Part shown: positions 8,352-17,194 of the stretch, in pieces
Layout of the letters: each line of letters opens with the position of its first letter
How positions within the stretch are numbered: the stretch's first letter is position 1
Assembly: GCA_937864365.1 (NCBI GenBank)
Contig: CALMJT010000221.1
Location: 1-35,971, forward strand
Length of the DNA: 35,971 bases
Direction: 5' to 3'
Origin: an uncultured Alteromonadales bacterium
GTDB lineage: Bacteria > Pseudomonadota > Gammaproteobacteria > Pseudomonadales > Cellvibrionaceae
Made by a program: the position numbers and the translations under genes
The notes under the pieces: generated by a model
The model's input: the letters and a program-made list of their open reading frames with translations, nothing else
Told to the model about the DNA's origin: nothing
The model's database searches: none

Positions 8352-9947
8352 ATGGCGAGAATTTTCCAATCCGTAAAAATCGGAGCCTTGGCGTTATTGT
8401 GCGTGAGCGCAAACACCGTTTTAGCTAACGACATCTCTGAAGATGCAAAGGCGCTGCAACGATTAAAACAAGCCGTAATTAAGATTCATACCACCCGAGC
8501 CGCACCGGATTACTTTACGCCTTGGCGCTTGCTTAATTTGGAGCAGACCAGTGGCTCTGGTGCCGTGATTGACGGTAATCGAATACTGACCAATGCCCAC
8601 GTCATCGCCGACGCACGATATTTACAAGTCCAGAAACACAATGACCCACAAAAATACCTAGCGAAAGTTGATTTTGTCTCCCATGAAGCTGATTTAGCCA
8701 TATTAGCAGTTGAGGATAAAAGCTTCTTCGATGAATTAAATCCGCTGAAAATCGGCGATTTACCAGACCCACTGACAGAAGTATCTGTGTTCGGATTTCC
8801 CTTTGGCGGTGAAACCTTAAGCATTACCCGCGGCATACTTTCGCGAGTCGAGCATCAGCGCTACGCGCACGCCGGCAGTTATCTTCTGGCCGGACAAATT
8901 GATGCTGCAATTAACCCCGGCAACAGCGGTGGCCCGGTGATCGTTGACAATAGAATTGTCGGTGTGGTCATGCAGGCAACCGCGGGCGGACGGGCAGAAA
9001 ACCTGGGTTATTTTGTGCCGCCGTCAGTTATTAAGCATGTTCTTGAAGACGCAAAAGACGGTGTCTTCCACGGTATACCCGATCTTGGATTTCGCACCCA
9101 GAGCTTAGAAAACCCGGCCAGCAAACGCGCCTACAAAATTAAAGGTGATCATCAAGGCATTTTGGTGACAAAGGTATTTAAAGACAGCGCCGCCGCAGAG
9201 GTAATACGCGAAGGTGATATTCTTCTTGGGATCAACAACTACGAAATTGCCGATAACGAAACCGTAAAAATCGACAACGATTTACGCGCTGACTTTAAAT
9301 TTGTCGTCGATAACCTACAGCCCGGTGATAGCATCAAATTTACGCTGCTTCGCGACGGCGAAGAAATGACCGTCAACACAATTGCCGAACAGAGCCGCGT
9401 TAATCGCAGCCTAGTATTGGGGCCGCAGTACGATCAATTGCCGCAATATTTTGTCTATGGCGGTGTGGTGTTCGTACCTTTAAACATGAACCTTATTAAA
9501 CGCTGGGGCCGAGATTGGCACAACCAAGCACCCGTTGAGTTTTTGTATTCTCGACAAGTGTGGTCTTCGCCAGATCGACAAGAATTAGTCGTCGCGCTGA
9601 AGGTTTTGGCCGCAGATGTTAACCTTGGCTACCATAACTGGAGTAATTGGGTGATCGACACCATGAATGGTGAACCGGTAAAAGACTTTGCCAGTTTTGC
9701 AAACACACTTAAAAACTACAACGGTGACTTCGTCCATCTTGCCGATGATCGTGGTTTTCAGATGATTATCGACCATCAAGAAGCACTGGCCACACAAGAG
9801 AAAATCGAAAAGCTCTATGGATTGCCATCAACCTATTCGGAAGGCTTGTTTGATCAAAGAACGGAAAAAGCTGCTCAAGCGATTCGTACAGACAGCGCCA
9901 TACAAACAGGTTTAACATCTAAAACCGTTCACAGCCTTGATGACTAA
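8352..9947 (+). CDS. Deg9/Deg2-like periplasmic serine protease with PDZ domains
   Basis: This is a trypsin-fold serine endopeptidase exported to the periplasm. Counting from the ATG at 8352, residues 1-26 form a signal peptide ending VLA-ND. The catalytic triad is visible: H83 in TNAHV, D114 in EADLAIL and S192 in NPGNSGGP. A PDZ domain follows at about 244-344 (ILVTKVFKDSAAAEVIREGD). The last part has YFVYGGVVFVPL, the signature I associate with the extra PDZ-like domain of Deg9/Deg2-type proteases rather than classical DegP/DegQ. The frame extends to an ATG at 8289, which would add 21 residues ahead of the signal peptide; neither start has a strong ribosome-binding site. It probably acts in protein quality control, matching its heat-shock neighbours hslR and hslO. 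Confidence 0.85.
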   Translation: MARIFQSVKIGALALLCVSANTVLANDISEDAKALQRLKQAVIKIHTTRAAPDYFTPWRLLNLEQTSGSGAVIDGNRILTNAHVIADARYLQVQKHNDPQKYLAKVDFVSHEADLAILAVEDKSFFDELNPLKIGDLPDPLTEVSVFGFPFGGETLSITRGILSRVEHQRYAHAGSYLLAGQIDAAINPGNSGGPVIVDNRIVGVVMQATAGGRAENLGYFVPPSVIKHVLEDAKDGVFHGIPDLGFRTQSLENPASKRAYKIKGDHQGILVTKVFKDSAAAEVIREGDILLGINNYEIADNETVKIDNDLRADFKFVVDNLQPGDSIKFTLLRDGEEMTVNTIAEQSRVNRSLVLGPQYDQLPQYFVYGGVVFVPLNMNLIKRWGRDWHNQAPVEFLYSRQVWSSPDRQELVVALKVLAADVNLGYHNWSNWVIDTMNGEPVKDFASFANTLKNYNGDFVHLADDRGFQMIIDHQEALATQEKIEKLYGLPSTYSEGLFDQRTEKAAQAIRTDSAIQTGLTSKTVHSLDD

Positions 9948-10016
9948 TTCAGTTTGTGATGCTTTTAGGAGTTTGGAAATTTAACCTGCTCGTCGATGCT
10001 TGAATAGATTAGAATT

Positions 10017-10045
10017 TTGACATCCAACAGCATTGAAACAATTAC
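10017..10045 (+). promoter_or_regulatory. Possible sigma-70 promoter for the DUF4124 gene
   Basis: A perfect -35 hexamer TTGACA (10017-10022) is followed after 17 bp by AATTAC (10040-10045), a poor -10 match. It lies about 35 bp upstream of the DUF4124 ATG at 10079. Only the -35 is convincing. Confidence 0.25.
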
Positions 10046-10078
10046 TGACAGAACGACTCGACTAAAATCGACTACATC

Positions 10079-10528
10079 ATGAAAAAAATATTTGCAGCTA
10101 CTTTGTGCTCCATAGCAATCACCACTTCTTTTCAAGCTTGGTCTCAGGGAGGCATTTATCGTTGGGTTGATGAAAACGGTAAAGTCCATTACAGCGATAA
10201 AAAGCCCGACGACAAAAAAGCGAAGGATGTTATAGAAGAAGATATTGGCCCTGTTAACGTCACTCAGGCCCAACCGGCCTCAGAATTTGGCACTGCATTA
10301 CCAGAGACGCCACAAGAGCGAGCCGTAGCGCAACAAGCAGAGCGAGAAAAACAACGTGAGCGAGCACTTCGTCAGCAAGATTGCTCCAAAGCGCGCGTCG
10401 AACTGAAAAAAATTCAAGGTCCAGTTGTGTTCAAAGATAAAGATGGGACGGTTTATGATGTCTCTGAAGAAGAACGTGCGCGCCGAGAGCAAAAGCTCAA
10501 GCAGGCTATCGATAAATATTGCAAGTAG
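10079..10528 (+). CDS. DUF4124 domain-containing exported protein
   Basis: This is a 149-residue protein. Residues 1-22 form a signal peptide (MKKIFAATLCS...AWS). The DUF4124 domain follows at about 24-60, with the hallmark YRWVDENGKVHYSDKKP. A Glu/Arg/Gln-rich, coiled-coil-like segment (QERAVAQQAEREKQRERALR) follows, then a C-terminal region with C102 and C148 that could form a disulfide in the periplasm. DUF4124 proteins are common in gammaproteobacteria and their biochemical role is not established. It stands alone between the protease gene and hslO. Confidence 0.85.
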   Translation: MKKIFAATLCSIAITTSFQAWSQGGIYRWVDENGKVHYSDKKPDDKKAKDVIEEDIGPVNVTQAQPASEFGTALPETPQERAVAQQAEREKQRERALRQQDCSKARVELKKIQGPVVFKDKDGTVYDVSEEERARREQKLKQAIDKYCK

Positions 10529-10691
10529 TGTCAGAGTAAAATCTGTCACTGAACTAACTTTGTCGATTCAATTTAGTACCGCGCCTGTACGGTTTTTAGC
10601 AAACACTTGTTACAGCATCTCTCCCAAAGCCTTCCTAAAATAAAAATTCGTGGCGCAACGCAAAAGCAACGTCACTAAAACAAACACAGTA

Positions 10692-10714
10692 GCCCTTGAA
10701 TTATCGTCAAGGGC
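10692..10714. repeat. 8-bp perfect inverted repeat
   Basis: GCCCTTGA (10692-10699) and TCAAGGGC (10707-10714) are perfectly complementary around a 7-nt loop. The hairpin lies between the DUF4124 gene and hslO, about 60 bp upstream of the hslO ATG. There is no immediate T-tract, so it could be a weak terminator or a regulatory hairpin in the hslO leader. Confidence 0.4.
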
Positions 10715-10772
10715 ATCAATAATCTAGCATCTTAGTTTTCTTAGATTTTTTTAATAACCAACGGATATATTT

Positions 10773-11666
10773 ATGGATCAGCCTACTTCCGATAAACAAA
10801 AACGTTTTTTGTTTGAACAAGCCGATATTCGTGGCGAAGTGGTGCAACTCGAAAACACATTCCAAGCCGCGGTTAGCGGGCGAGGCTTTCCCGAGCGTAT
10901 CGAATTGCTGTTGGGTGAGTTTTTGGCTGCGGCGAGCCTGCTTGCTTCGACACTTAAATTCGAGGGAATTTTATCGATTCAAGCGCGCGGCGAAGGAATT
11001 GTGAAACTGTTGGTGGCGGAATGTACCAATCAAAAAGAATTGCGAGCAGTAGTTCGTTTAGAAGAAGACGCTGATACCTCCAACCTAAGCGGTTTAAGCT
11101 TTAAAGAGCTAATCGGTAGTAATGGTGTAATTTCCATCATTATCGAACCTCAAGACGGCGAGCGTTATCAGGGCATAGTTCCCGTGGAATACCCGACCTT
11201 AGCGGCATGCCTAGAACACTACTTTTTTCAATCTGAACAACTCAATACCAAACTCTGGTTTGCCGCCGACAAGCATCGTTGCGCGGGCCTATTGATTCAA
11301 GCTTTACCCAAACAATTAAACGCCTCAAGCGACACCAACGAAGAGTACTGGGAAACCGTCGTACATCTTGCGTCAACCGTGAAAGATGTTGAGCTTTTGG
11401 AGTTAGGCCAAGACCAGCTTCTGTATCGACTATTTAATGAGTTTGAAGTGCGAACGTTTGACAGTACCTCGGTTTCTTTCAATTGCAACTGTTCAAAAGA
11501 ACGATCTGCTAATGCGCTTATTTCTCTCGGTGAGAAAGACGTTTTTGATCTGCTCGATGAACAAGAAACCATTACGATCGACTGCCAGTTTTGCCTGTCA
11601 CATTACGAATTTACTCGCGATGACGCGAAAATTCTCTTCAACAAAGAGAAGCACACACTTCACTAG
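10773..11666 (+). CDS. hslO: 33 kDa chaperonin Hsp33 (redox-regulated)
   Basis: This is a 297-residue cytoplasmic holdase chaperone activated by oxidative stress. The N-terminal core carries ERIELLLGEFLAAASLLAST and GILSIQARGEGIVKLLVAEC. The C-terminal redox switch has the zinc-binding cysteines C238-x-C240 and C271-x-x-C274 (CNCSKE and CQFCLSHY). Oxidation of these releases zinc and unfolds the linker, switching the chaperone on. The length is typical. It lies directly upstream of pckA, as in many gammaproteobacteria. The start is the ATG at 10773. Confidence 0.95.
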   Translation: MDQPTSDKQKRFLFEQADIRGEVVQLENTFQAAVSGRGFPERIELLLGEFLAAASLLASTLKFEGILSIQARGEGIVKLLVAECTNQKELRAVVRLEEDADTSNLSGLSFKELIGSNGVISIIIEPQDGERYQGIVPVEYPTLAACLEHYFFQSEQLNTKLWFAADKHRCAGLLIQALPKQLNASSDTNEEYWETVVHLASTVKDVELLELGQDQLLYRLFNEFEVRTFDSTSVSFNCNCSKERSANALISLGEKDVFDLLDEQETITIDCQFCLSHYEFTRDDAKILFNKEKHTLH

Positions 11667-11873
11667 AAAGTTAAATAGAGAAATTTGTTACCAACGGTAA
11701 ATTCATCCACACAGCTCTTCGCCATTGAGCGGCTTTTCTGTCATAATCCATCGCCCCTCAAAGCTGTTTTGACGGTGCACCAAGGTAGATCCCAGTGGCC
11801 AGATATTCCTTGATGCTTGACAGTTAACCAACATATTCACCGAGTGGCCACTTCGTTCATAGGACAAAAACTA

Positions 11874-13436
11874 ATGACACAGACAGAAGAGGCCACAGCC
11901 ACCGTATACGCGGATTTAGGTGCAGCATTGTTAATTGAACAAGCACTACGTCGTAACGAGGGCTATTTGTCTTCCACAGGTGCTTTTGTTTCAGAGACCG
12001 GCTCTCGTACTGGACGTTCTCCAGCCGACCGTTTTATCGTTGATGAGCCGTCTACTTCCGAAGCTATCGATTGGGGAAATGTTAACCGACCCTTCCCTGC
12101 CGATAAATTCGATGCACTTTGGGATCGTGTAGAAGAATACATGGTTGGTAAAGACAACTACGTATCTCATCTTCATGTTGGTCAAGACACCGACTATTAC
12201 ATCCCTGTAAAAGTGACTACTGAAACAGCTTGGCACAATCTGTTTGCGCATAACATGTTCATCCGCACAGAGAGCTACAACCCAAAAGGTAAAGAAGAGT
12301 GGCGTATTCTTCACGCTGCTAATTTCGAGTGTGAGCCTGAGCGCGATGGCACCAACTCAGAAGGTATCGTCTGCATCAACTTCGCCCAACGCAAAGTATT
12401 GATCGCGGGCATGCGTTATGCCGGAGAAATGAAAAAGTCTATGTTCTCGGTGCAAAACTTTTTGCTCCCAGAAAAAGACGTTCTACCGATGCACTGCTCT
12501 GCCAACGTTGGCAAAGATGGTGACACTTGCCTGTTCTTCGGACTATCCGGTACAGGTAAAACCACTCTTTCTGCCGATCCAGAACGTTACCTCATTGGTG
12601 ATGACGAACACGGTTGGGCGAAAGGCACTGTCTTTAATATGGAAGGCGGCTGCTACGCGAAAACCATCGATCTCAGCCAAAAAAATGAACCCGTTATTTG
12701 GGACGCAATTCGCTTCGGCGCGATTGTTGAGAACGTAGTTCACACCCCAGATACTCGTATACCCGATTACTCAGACACCAGTCTTACCGAAAACGGACGT
12801 TGCTCTTACCCATTAGAGCACGTTGAACTGCGTGTTGAAGAAAACCGTGCTGGTGAACCCAAAAACGTTATCTTCTTAACCTGTGACGTATCTGGTGTAT
12901 TACCTCCTGTTGCTATTTTGAGCAAAGAAGCTGCTGCTTACCACTTTTTGTCTGGTTACACCGCTCGCGTTGGTTCTACCGAACTGGGCGCAGAAGCGGG
13001 TATTCACCCAACCTTCTCTACCTGCTTCGGCGCGCCATTTATGCCTCGCCCAGCTCGTGAATACGCAGAATTGTTGATGAAACGCATCCAAGACTTTGGC
13101 GCTAATGTTTATCTGGTTAACACCGGCTGGACTGGCGGTGCTGGCGGTCCTGGTGGTAAAGGCGCACGCTTCCCAATTCCTGTCACCCGTGCCGTTGTTG
13201 CTGCAATTCAAGCGGGCGCTTTAGAAGGAGTAGAAACCACTCACCTTGAAGCCATGAATTTGGATATTCCAACATCAGTACCTGGTGTAGATGCTAAATT
13301 CTTGAATCCTCGTGACGCTTGGTCTGATAAGGCTGCTTACGACGAGTCTGCTGGTAAACTGGCTAAATTGTTCGCGCAAAACATTACCAAGTTTGATGTT
13401 AGCAAAGACGTTGAAGCCGCAGGTCCACAGGGCTAA
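11874..13436 (+). CDS. pckA: Phosphoenolpyruvate carboxykinase (ATP)
   Basis: This 520-residue enzyme catalyses oxaloacetate + ATP = PEP + ADP + CO2, the committing step of gluconeogenesis. Counting from the ATG at 11874, the kinase-1a P-loop GLSGTGKTT lies at 223-231 and the kinase-2 motif GDDEHGW at 242-248 (metal ligand Asp). The active-site blocks [13 protein letters not shown] near the N-terminus and [15 protein letters not shown] near the C-terminus are intact. The frame opens upstream to a TTG at 11817, but the ATG at 11874 has an AGGA about 10 nt before it and gives a normal family N-terminus. A strong terminator follows. Confidence 0.96.
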   Translation: MTQTEEATATVYADLGAALLIEQALRRNEGYLSSTGAFVSETGSRTGRSPADRFIVDEPSTSEAIDWGNVNRPFPADKFDALWDRVEEYMVGKDNYVSHLHVGQDTDYYIPVKVTTETAWHNLFAHNMFIRTESYNPKGKEEWRILHAANFECEPERDGTNSEGIVCINFAQRKVLIAGMRYAGEMKKSMFSVQNFLLPEKDVLPMHCSANVGKDGDTCLFFGLSGTGKTTLSADPERYLIGDDEHGWAKGTVFNMEGGCYAKTIDLSQKNEPVIWDAIRFGAIVENVVHTPDTRIPDYSDTSLTENGRCSYPLEHVELRVEENRAGEPKNVIFLTCDVSGVLPPVAILSKEAAAYHFLSGYTARVGSTELGAEAGIHPTFSTCFGAPFMPRPAREYAELLMKRIQDFGANVYLVNTGWTGGAGGPGGKGARFPIPVTRAVVAAIQAGALEGVETTHLEAMNLDIPTSVPGVDAKFLNPRDAWSDKAAYDESAGKLAKLFAQNITKFDVSKDVEAAGPQG

Positions 13437-13465
13437 GAGATCATCTCCGCTACTGTAACCTATCG

Positions 13466-13493
13466 AAAACCCCGCTAAAAGCGGGGTTTTTTT
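13466..13493 (+). terminator. Rho-independent terminator of pckA
   Basis: The stem AAAACCCCGC / GCGGGGTTTT closes over a TAAAA loop and is followed by a run of seven T residues. It lies 30 bp after the pckA stop codon. Confidence 0.92.
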
Positions 13494-13533
13494 ATGGTAT
13501 GACGCCAGTTTTTTTATGCTATAAACCCATAAA

Positions 13534-13543
13534 TTCGGCCGAA
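13534..13543. repeat. Palindrome TTCGGCCGAA
   Basis: This is a perfect 10-bp palindrome in the spacer between the pckA terminator and the GNAT gene, about 100 bp upstream of the latter. The related ATTCGGCCGA core also occurs in the intergenic sequence at 95-104. Function is unknown. Confidence 0.3.
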
Positions 13544-13640
13544 ATAAACCTAGTTGAATAGTCACTACAGAAAACTCATAAAAATCGTTAGGCTACACTT
13601 ATTGTTTTTCCAATTCAGAGATTATTGAGTAAGTTTTACC

Positions 13641-14129
13641 ATGCAACACCCAAAGATTAAATTCACCTGCACCCTACGCAAAGCGACCTTAGATGACTCA
13701 GAGGTTCTCAAAAGCTTGTGGCATAAACTCGATGTATCACTGCCGGAGACACCGTTCATCGCAAATATGGACTATCGCCAAGAATTCCATGAAGCGCTAG
13801 CGGAGCAAATTGAATCCAACAAGGCAACCTTAACGTTGGTCGCCGCAGTCAACGAGCTCATTGTCGGCTGCGTTTGTGGATATGTGTATGAGAAGCCCGA
13901 AGCGATTAATACACCGGTGGGCTTGATTCATAATCTGTGGGTAGAACCAGAATATCGCCGTAAGGGTGTAGCTACCCAACTGGTTCAATCAATAGAAGCA
14001 GACCTAATAAACTCAGGTGCTAAAAGTTTTCAGGTAGCGTGGCGACACACCGATGACGCGCGTCGATTTTGGCAAAAAATGGGTTTCATCGCCTACGAAG
14101 CCGTCTCTGCTAAAACGGTTAACAACTAA
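13641..14129 (+). CDS. GNAT family N-acetyltransferase
   Basis: This is a 162-residue GCN5-related acetyltransferase. It has the usual beta-alpha start (CTLRKATLDDSEVLKSL), a beta4 strand (VGLIHNLWVEPEY), then the acetyl-CoA pyrophosphate-binding motif A with R106-R-K-G-V-A111 and the following helix. The closing segment ARRFWQKMGFIAYE is the canonical GNAT C-terminus. It acetylates an amine on a small molecule or protein; the substrate cannot be read from sequence. It is convergent with a sirtuin gene 48 bp downstream, an arrangement that invites a protein acetylation/deacetylation pairing, although this is inference only. Confidence 0.9.
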   Translation: MQHPKIKFTCTLRKATLDDSEVLKSLWHKLDVSLPETPFIANMDYRQEFHEALAEQIESNKATLTLVAAVNELIVGCVCGYVYEKPEAINTPVGLIHNLWVEPEYRRKGVATQLVQSIEADLINSGAKSFQVAWRHTDDARRFWQKMGFIAYEAVSAKTVNN

Positions 14130-14177
14130 ACAGTACCCAAATACACAACTACAAAAACAAATTTGTGTGTAGCTCAG

Positions 14178-15002
14178 TTAAATATGTATTGAGGGGATTG
14201 CCTCAATACAATCAGCTTCTACTTTTAAATCTGCAATGTCGTCCGCGCGAGTCACACCCTGGTTAACAATAATAAGCGGTTTCCCTAGCTCTTTGGCTCG
14301 TTTGCAAAATCTAAAACCCGAATAAACCATCAGAGAACTTCCAAGCGCTAAAACGGCGTCGCTGTTGTCGATAGCATCGTAACATTGCTGAACTCTCTGT
14401 TTTGGCACCGATCCACCAAAAAACACCACATCCGGCATCAAGACACCTGAACAATAGCGACAACAGGGAATTTCCATTCTCGAATAGTCCACATCTCCCA
14501 GCTCAACATCACCATCAGGACGAATAGACCTGTGGATAACTTCGAGTTTGGCGAGAATTTGTGGATTCATTTGGTGCAATTCTTCTTGAATAACCGAACG
14601 CTGGAAATATTCACCACAACCCAAGCAAACCACTCGATCAAGCCTACCGTGCAGCTCAACCAAAGCCTGTGACCCCGCTCGACGATGCAAACAATCGACA
14701 TTTTGCGTAACCAGCAAACCAACTCTGCCTTTGTGCTCCCAATTTGCCAGAGCTGCATGAATCGCGTTGGGCTCAGCCGTGCCAACAAACTTCCAGCCAA
14801 GCAAGCTTCTGTACCAATACCGCTGGCGAACAAGATGTTGCTGCATAAAGTCATGGTGCTGAATGGGTGTATTAACTTGCCATTGGCCTTGTTTATCACG
14901 ATAGGCCGGAATTCCCGAGGCTGTGCTGCATCCCGCACCGGTAAGAATAAATAATTTTCGATGTCGGTCGATAAGCTCTTGTAACTGAGGGTAAGCCTTC
15001 AA
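14178..15002 (-). CDS. Sir2 family NAD-dependent protein deacylase
   Basis: This is an enzyme of about 274 residues that removes acetyl or other acyl groups from lysine using NAD+. Counting from the TTG at 15000-15002, it shows the NAD loop TGAGCSTASGIPAYRD (from about residue 21), TQNVDCLHRRAG (99-110), the catalytic ELHG (H118), and the zinc cysteines C126/C129 and C181/C184. PDVVFFGGSVP and LALGSSLMVYSGFRF follow the class II (SIRT4-like) pattern. The frame is open to 15122, but the first 36 or so codons (Cys/Trp-rich) do not look like sirtuin sequence. An AGGAG at 15014-15018 supports a TTG start at 15002, or possibly at 15011. The usual Gly after QN(V/I)D is Cys here. Confidence 0.9.
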   Translation of the reverse strand: MKAYPQLQELIDRHRKLFILTGAGCSTASGIPAYRDKQGQWQVNTPIQHHDFMQQHLVRQRYWYRSLLGWKFVGTAEPNAIHAALANWEHKGRVGLLVTQNVDCLHRRAGSQALVELHGRLDRVVCLGCGEYFQRSVIQEELHQMNPQILAKLEVIHRSIRPDGDVELGDVDYSRMEIPCCRYCSGVLMPDVVFFGGSVPKQRVQQCYDAIDNSDAVLALGSSLMVYSGFRFCKRAKELGKPLIIVNQGVTRADDIADLKVEADCIEAIPSIHI

Positions 15003-15216
15003 ATCTACCAATACTCCTAGACTTAATCGCAACTTTGACGTTGGTAATTTATTTACGTGCACTGAAAAAGACCAGCACATTAAGAAACCAGAGCAGCACG
15101 GCCAAGAATCTACACACAGCAACTTGGTCTGCTCTGCTCCAGATTTCTACCGCAGGTATGACACCTTATACGTAAAGAATTCGCATAACGCATTAACGGG
15201 TTTACGAATATTTTAA

Positions 15217-15654
15217 ATGATCAATAATCCAAAAGATTGCAACTCACAAAAGCGTTTACACGACGAGTGCCAGGAGCTAAAGAGGTTACTTGCGGACATG
15301 CCGGAAAACGTTCGCTCCACGTTTGACGCGGCTCAACTCGAACATCTATCCCAAGGGTTAATCAAACAAAGAAACAGTAACCATTTCCTCGATCTAAGAC
15401 CAACACTCAAAATCCCGTTAGTTCCGTGGAGCTTCTACATTGTTTTGCTGATGGGTAAAAACCGCCGTGAGATGTCGGCTCGGGAAAAACGCGTCGCGGC
15501 TAGAACCCTTATTATCAGTTTATTACTAGGAATTATTCTATTGTCGCTTGCGGGTCTTATTGTTTTATATTTACTAAAATCTGCTATGGGAATAAATATA
15601 TTTAAAAATTTCTCTTTAGGTTTATGGACTTGGTTTATGAATTTTCTTGAGTAA
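15217..15654 (+). CDS. Hypothetical membrane protein
   Basis: This 145-residue protein is not recognised. The first 60 residues are soluble and helical (ECQELKRLLADMPENVRSTF). A short conserved-looking block follows, HFLDLRPTLKIPLVPWSFYI, then a basic stretch (GKNRREMSAREKRVAARTL). Residues 98-122 form a strong transmembrane helix, and the last 20 residues are hydrophobic and aromatic (LGLWTWFMNF). It may be an inner-membrane protein with a cytoplasmic N-terminus. It is a single gene divergent from the sirtuin. The start is ATG at 15217 with no good Shine-Dalgarno. Confidence 0.6.
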   Translation: MINNPKDCNSQKRLHDECQELKRLLADMPENVRSTFDAAQLEHLSQGLIKQRNSNHFLDLRPTLKIPLVPWSFYIVLLMGKNRREMSAREKRVAARTLIISLLLGIILLSLAGLIVLYLLKSAMGINIFKNFSLGLWTWFMNFLE

Positions 15655-16084
15655 ATAAATGTTAACGATAGAGAACAAACTCTCAATCAAATTTTAATCA
15701 AACGTAAAAACTTACTTACCGAGTAGCCTCATTACTAACGCCTTCAAAAGTAAATTCAACGCTAACAACCGTTAGTGAATTTCGAATTTTCTAAATTATA
15801 TAAACCTTCTCAGAGATCTTTTTATCCGTCGTACTAAATTCTCACTCACTCAAGAACGCGCCCTTAAGCTAACGAATAAACAATCAATTCTGACAATTAA
15901 CCACATAAAAAGACAAAAATGTTTTCAACACGAAAACTAACTTTTCACTGGGTTATTACTAATATAGAAAAAACCTAAAAATAAAAAAATTGATATTTAT
16001 CAGAGAAAAAATATTCATTAAAAAGAACTGAAGTTTGAGAAAATAACAAATCCAACAGGGAGAAACTTTATTGAGGAGAACTTA
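15655..16084. other. AT-rich non-coding stretch
   Basis: I see no convincing gene in this AT-rich stretch between the small membrane protein gene and the DoxX-like gene. It ends in two purine-rich, Shine-Dalgarno-like runs (GGGAG near 16058 and GAGGAG at 16073-16078) ahead of the small ORF described next. Confidence 0.5.
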
Positions 16085-16156
16085 ATGAAGGAAACTGTGG
16101 GCAGGGAATGCCACATCCATGTGGCATTGAAAAAGTCCCTTTATCTAACTGTATAA
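16085..16156 (+). CDS. Possible 23-residue small ORF with strong ribosome-binding site
   Basis: An ATG (16085-16087) lies 6 nt after GAGGAG and opens a 23-codon frame, MKETVGRECHIHVALKKSL plus four residues, ending TAA at 16154-16156. A 10-bp perfect inverted repeat lies inside it. It is convergent with the DoxX-like gene and has no downstream partner on its strand. The strong Shine-Dalgarno is the main support; it could be a chance match. Confidence 0.3.
   Translation: MKETVGRECHIHVALKKSLYLTV
16107..16128. repeat. 10-bp near-perfect palindromic hairpin
   Basis: AATGCCACAT (16107-16116) and ATGTGGCATT (16119-16128) are exact reverse complements separated by CC, forming an 8-bp stem with a 6-nt loop or longer. 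It lies about 40 bp beyond the stop of the minus-strand DoxX-like gene, so it could protect or terminate that transcript, although no T-tract follows on either strand. Confidence 0.5.
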
Positions 16157-16169
16157 ACAGTCACACTAA

Positions 16170-17138
16170 TTATTTGTTAGCTGACATTAAACCAGTAACT
16201 TTTGAACCTAAACCGTCTAGAGAAGCCATCAAATTAGCTGGAGATAGTTCTTTAAAGTTGGTTTCACCAGTACCAAGAGACACAACAACCAAGAAGCTAG
16301 CAACAATTGGAATGTGACCAACAAGTTCGGCGATACCTAGCAAAGAGCCGGTTAGACCAAATACGCACACTACAAGAGCAGCAATCAAACGAGTCGCTAA
16401 ACCAAAAATTAACAACACGCCCAAAGCAGTCTCAGCCATACCAATACCGATAATAAAGTTGGCATTGCTAAACATGTCTAAACCAATTAATGGGAAGAAG
16501 TTCCAAGGGTGCATTTCTAGGAATTGTAAACCCATGTTTGGATTAATCAGTTTGTTGTGAACAGCCAACACAACTAATTGCACACCTAAACACACACGAA
16601 GATATTTAACGGCGCGATCAGGGTTAGAAGCACAAGCCAACGCAATACCAAAACCTAAAAGCTCTGGTACGTAATCAATCCAAGCAACAAATGGATTGCT
16701 GATAATTAGCAAGAAAATCAAGAAGAAAATACTTAGTGTGTAACTAGCAATTCGGTGGCCGATTAATAAAAGAACACCAACTAATGCTTGGAAACCTACC
16801 AAAAATTCAATGTTGCCGCTTGGCGCTAGGTTAGGAGCAATAAATTCGCCGTGGTAAAAAGTCGACAATAACCAGCAACCTAATACAACCGCGAGTAAAC
16901 GGAATTGTAATTCGTGAGGCCATGGTTTGAAGAACGCACCGTTGCGAACAAATGGCAGTTGAATTTTAGATAAAAATCCAGCAACCACACACGCACCAAT
17001 TGCGATACCGACAAGAAGAAAATCCTGAAATACCCAAGTATAAGCAGATACTTGATCGGGTGAATTAACAAACCAACGTACGTGGGCACTTGCACCTTGA
17101 GCCGTCACCAGCGCGAGTAATGAAAGTAAAAATCTCAT
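16170..17138 (-). CDS. DoxX-like integral membrane protein
   Basis: This is a 322-residue polytopic inner-membrane protein. Residues 1-18 are a signal peptide with likely cleavage ASA-HVRWF, leaving histidine as the mature N-terminus. About seven to eight hydrophobic helices follow. The region from about residue 180 (LRVCLGVQLVVLAVHNKLINP) through GIGMAETALGVLLIFGLATRLIA resembles the DoxX/DoxD-like family, whose members include terminal-oxidase-associated and redox membrane proteins. An upstream GGAG at about 10 nt supports the ATG at 17136-17138. The gene stands alone, with long non-coding DNA on both sides. Function is unknown; family assignment is moderate. Confidence 0.62.
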   Translation of the reverse strand: MRFLLSLLALVTAQGASAHVRWFVNSPDQVSAYTWVFQDFLLVGIAIGACVVAGFLSKIQLPFVRNGAFFKPWPHELQFRLLAVVLGCWLLSTFYHGEFIAPNLAPSGNIEFLVGFQALVGVLLLIGHRIASYTLSIFFLIFLLIISNPFVAWIDYVPELLGFGIALACASNPDRAVKYLRVCLGVQLVVLAVHNKLINPNMGLQFLEMHPWNFFPLIGLDMFSNANFIIGIGMAETALGVLLIFGLATRLIAALVVCVFGLTGSLLGIAELVGHIPIVASFLVVVSLGTGETNFKELSPANLMASLDGLGSKVTGLMSANK

Positions 17139-17171
17139 ATTAGGAAACTCCGTTTCGAGACAAATTTAAAG

Positions 17172-17194
17172 TTAAAAAATTAAAAAATTAAAAA
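17172..17194. repeat. Three tandem TTAAAAAA repeats
   Basis: TTAAAAAA at 17172-17179 and 17180-17187 is followed by TTAAAAA at 17188-17194. The phased A-tracts lie in the presumed 5' leader of the DoxX-like gene, 34 bp from its start. They may curve the DNA or serve as an AT-rich upstream element. Confidence 0.6.

Noticed and set aside
8135-8428. 97-residue plus-strand open frame overlapping the protease signal-peptide region
   Set aside because: It overlaps the protease start in another frame, has no ribosome site and its composition does not look like a protein family.
9965-10273. 102-residue minus-strand open frame opposite the DUF4124 gene
   Set aside because: It covers the DUF4124 signal peptide and domain on the other strand; the DUF4124 protein is clearly the real product.
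14138-14170. Hairpin-like ACAAATTTGT palindrome between the GNAT and sirtuin genes as a terminator
   Set aside because: The stem is AT-rich and imperfect beyond the 10-bp core and there is no T-tract; it is too weak to call.
15003-15122. Upstream extension of the sirtuin to the ATG at 15122
   Set aside because: The extra residues (MLCVDSWPCCSG and following) are Cys/Trp-rich, unlike sirtuin N-termini, and a ribosome site lies downstream of that ATG.
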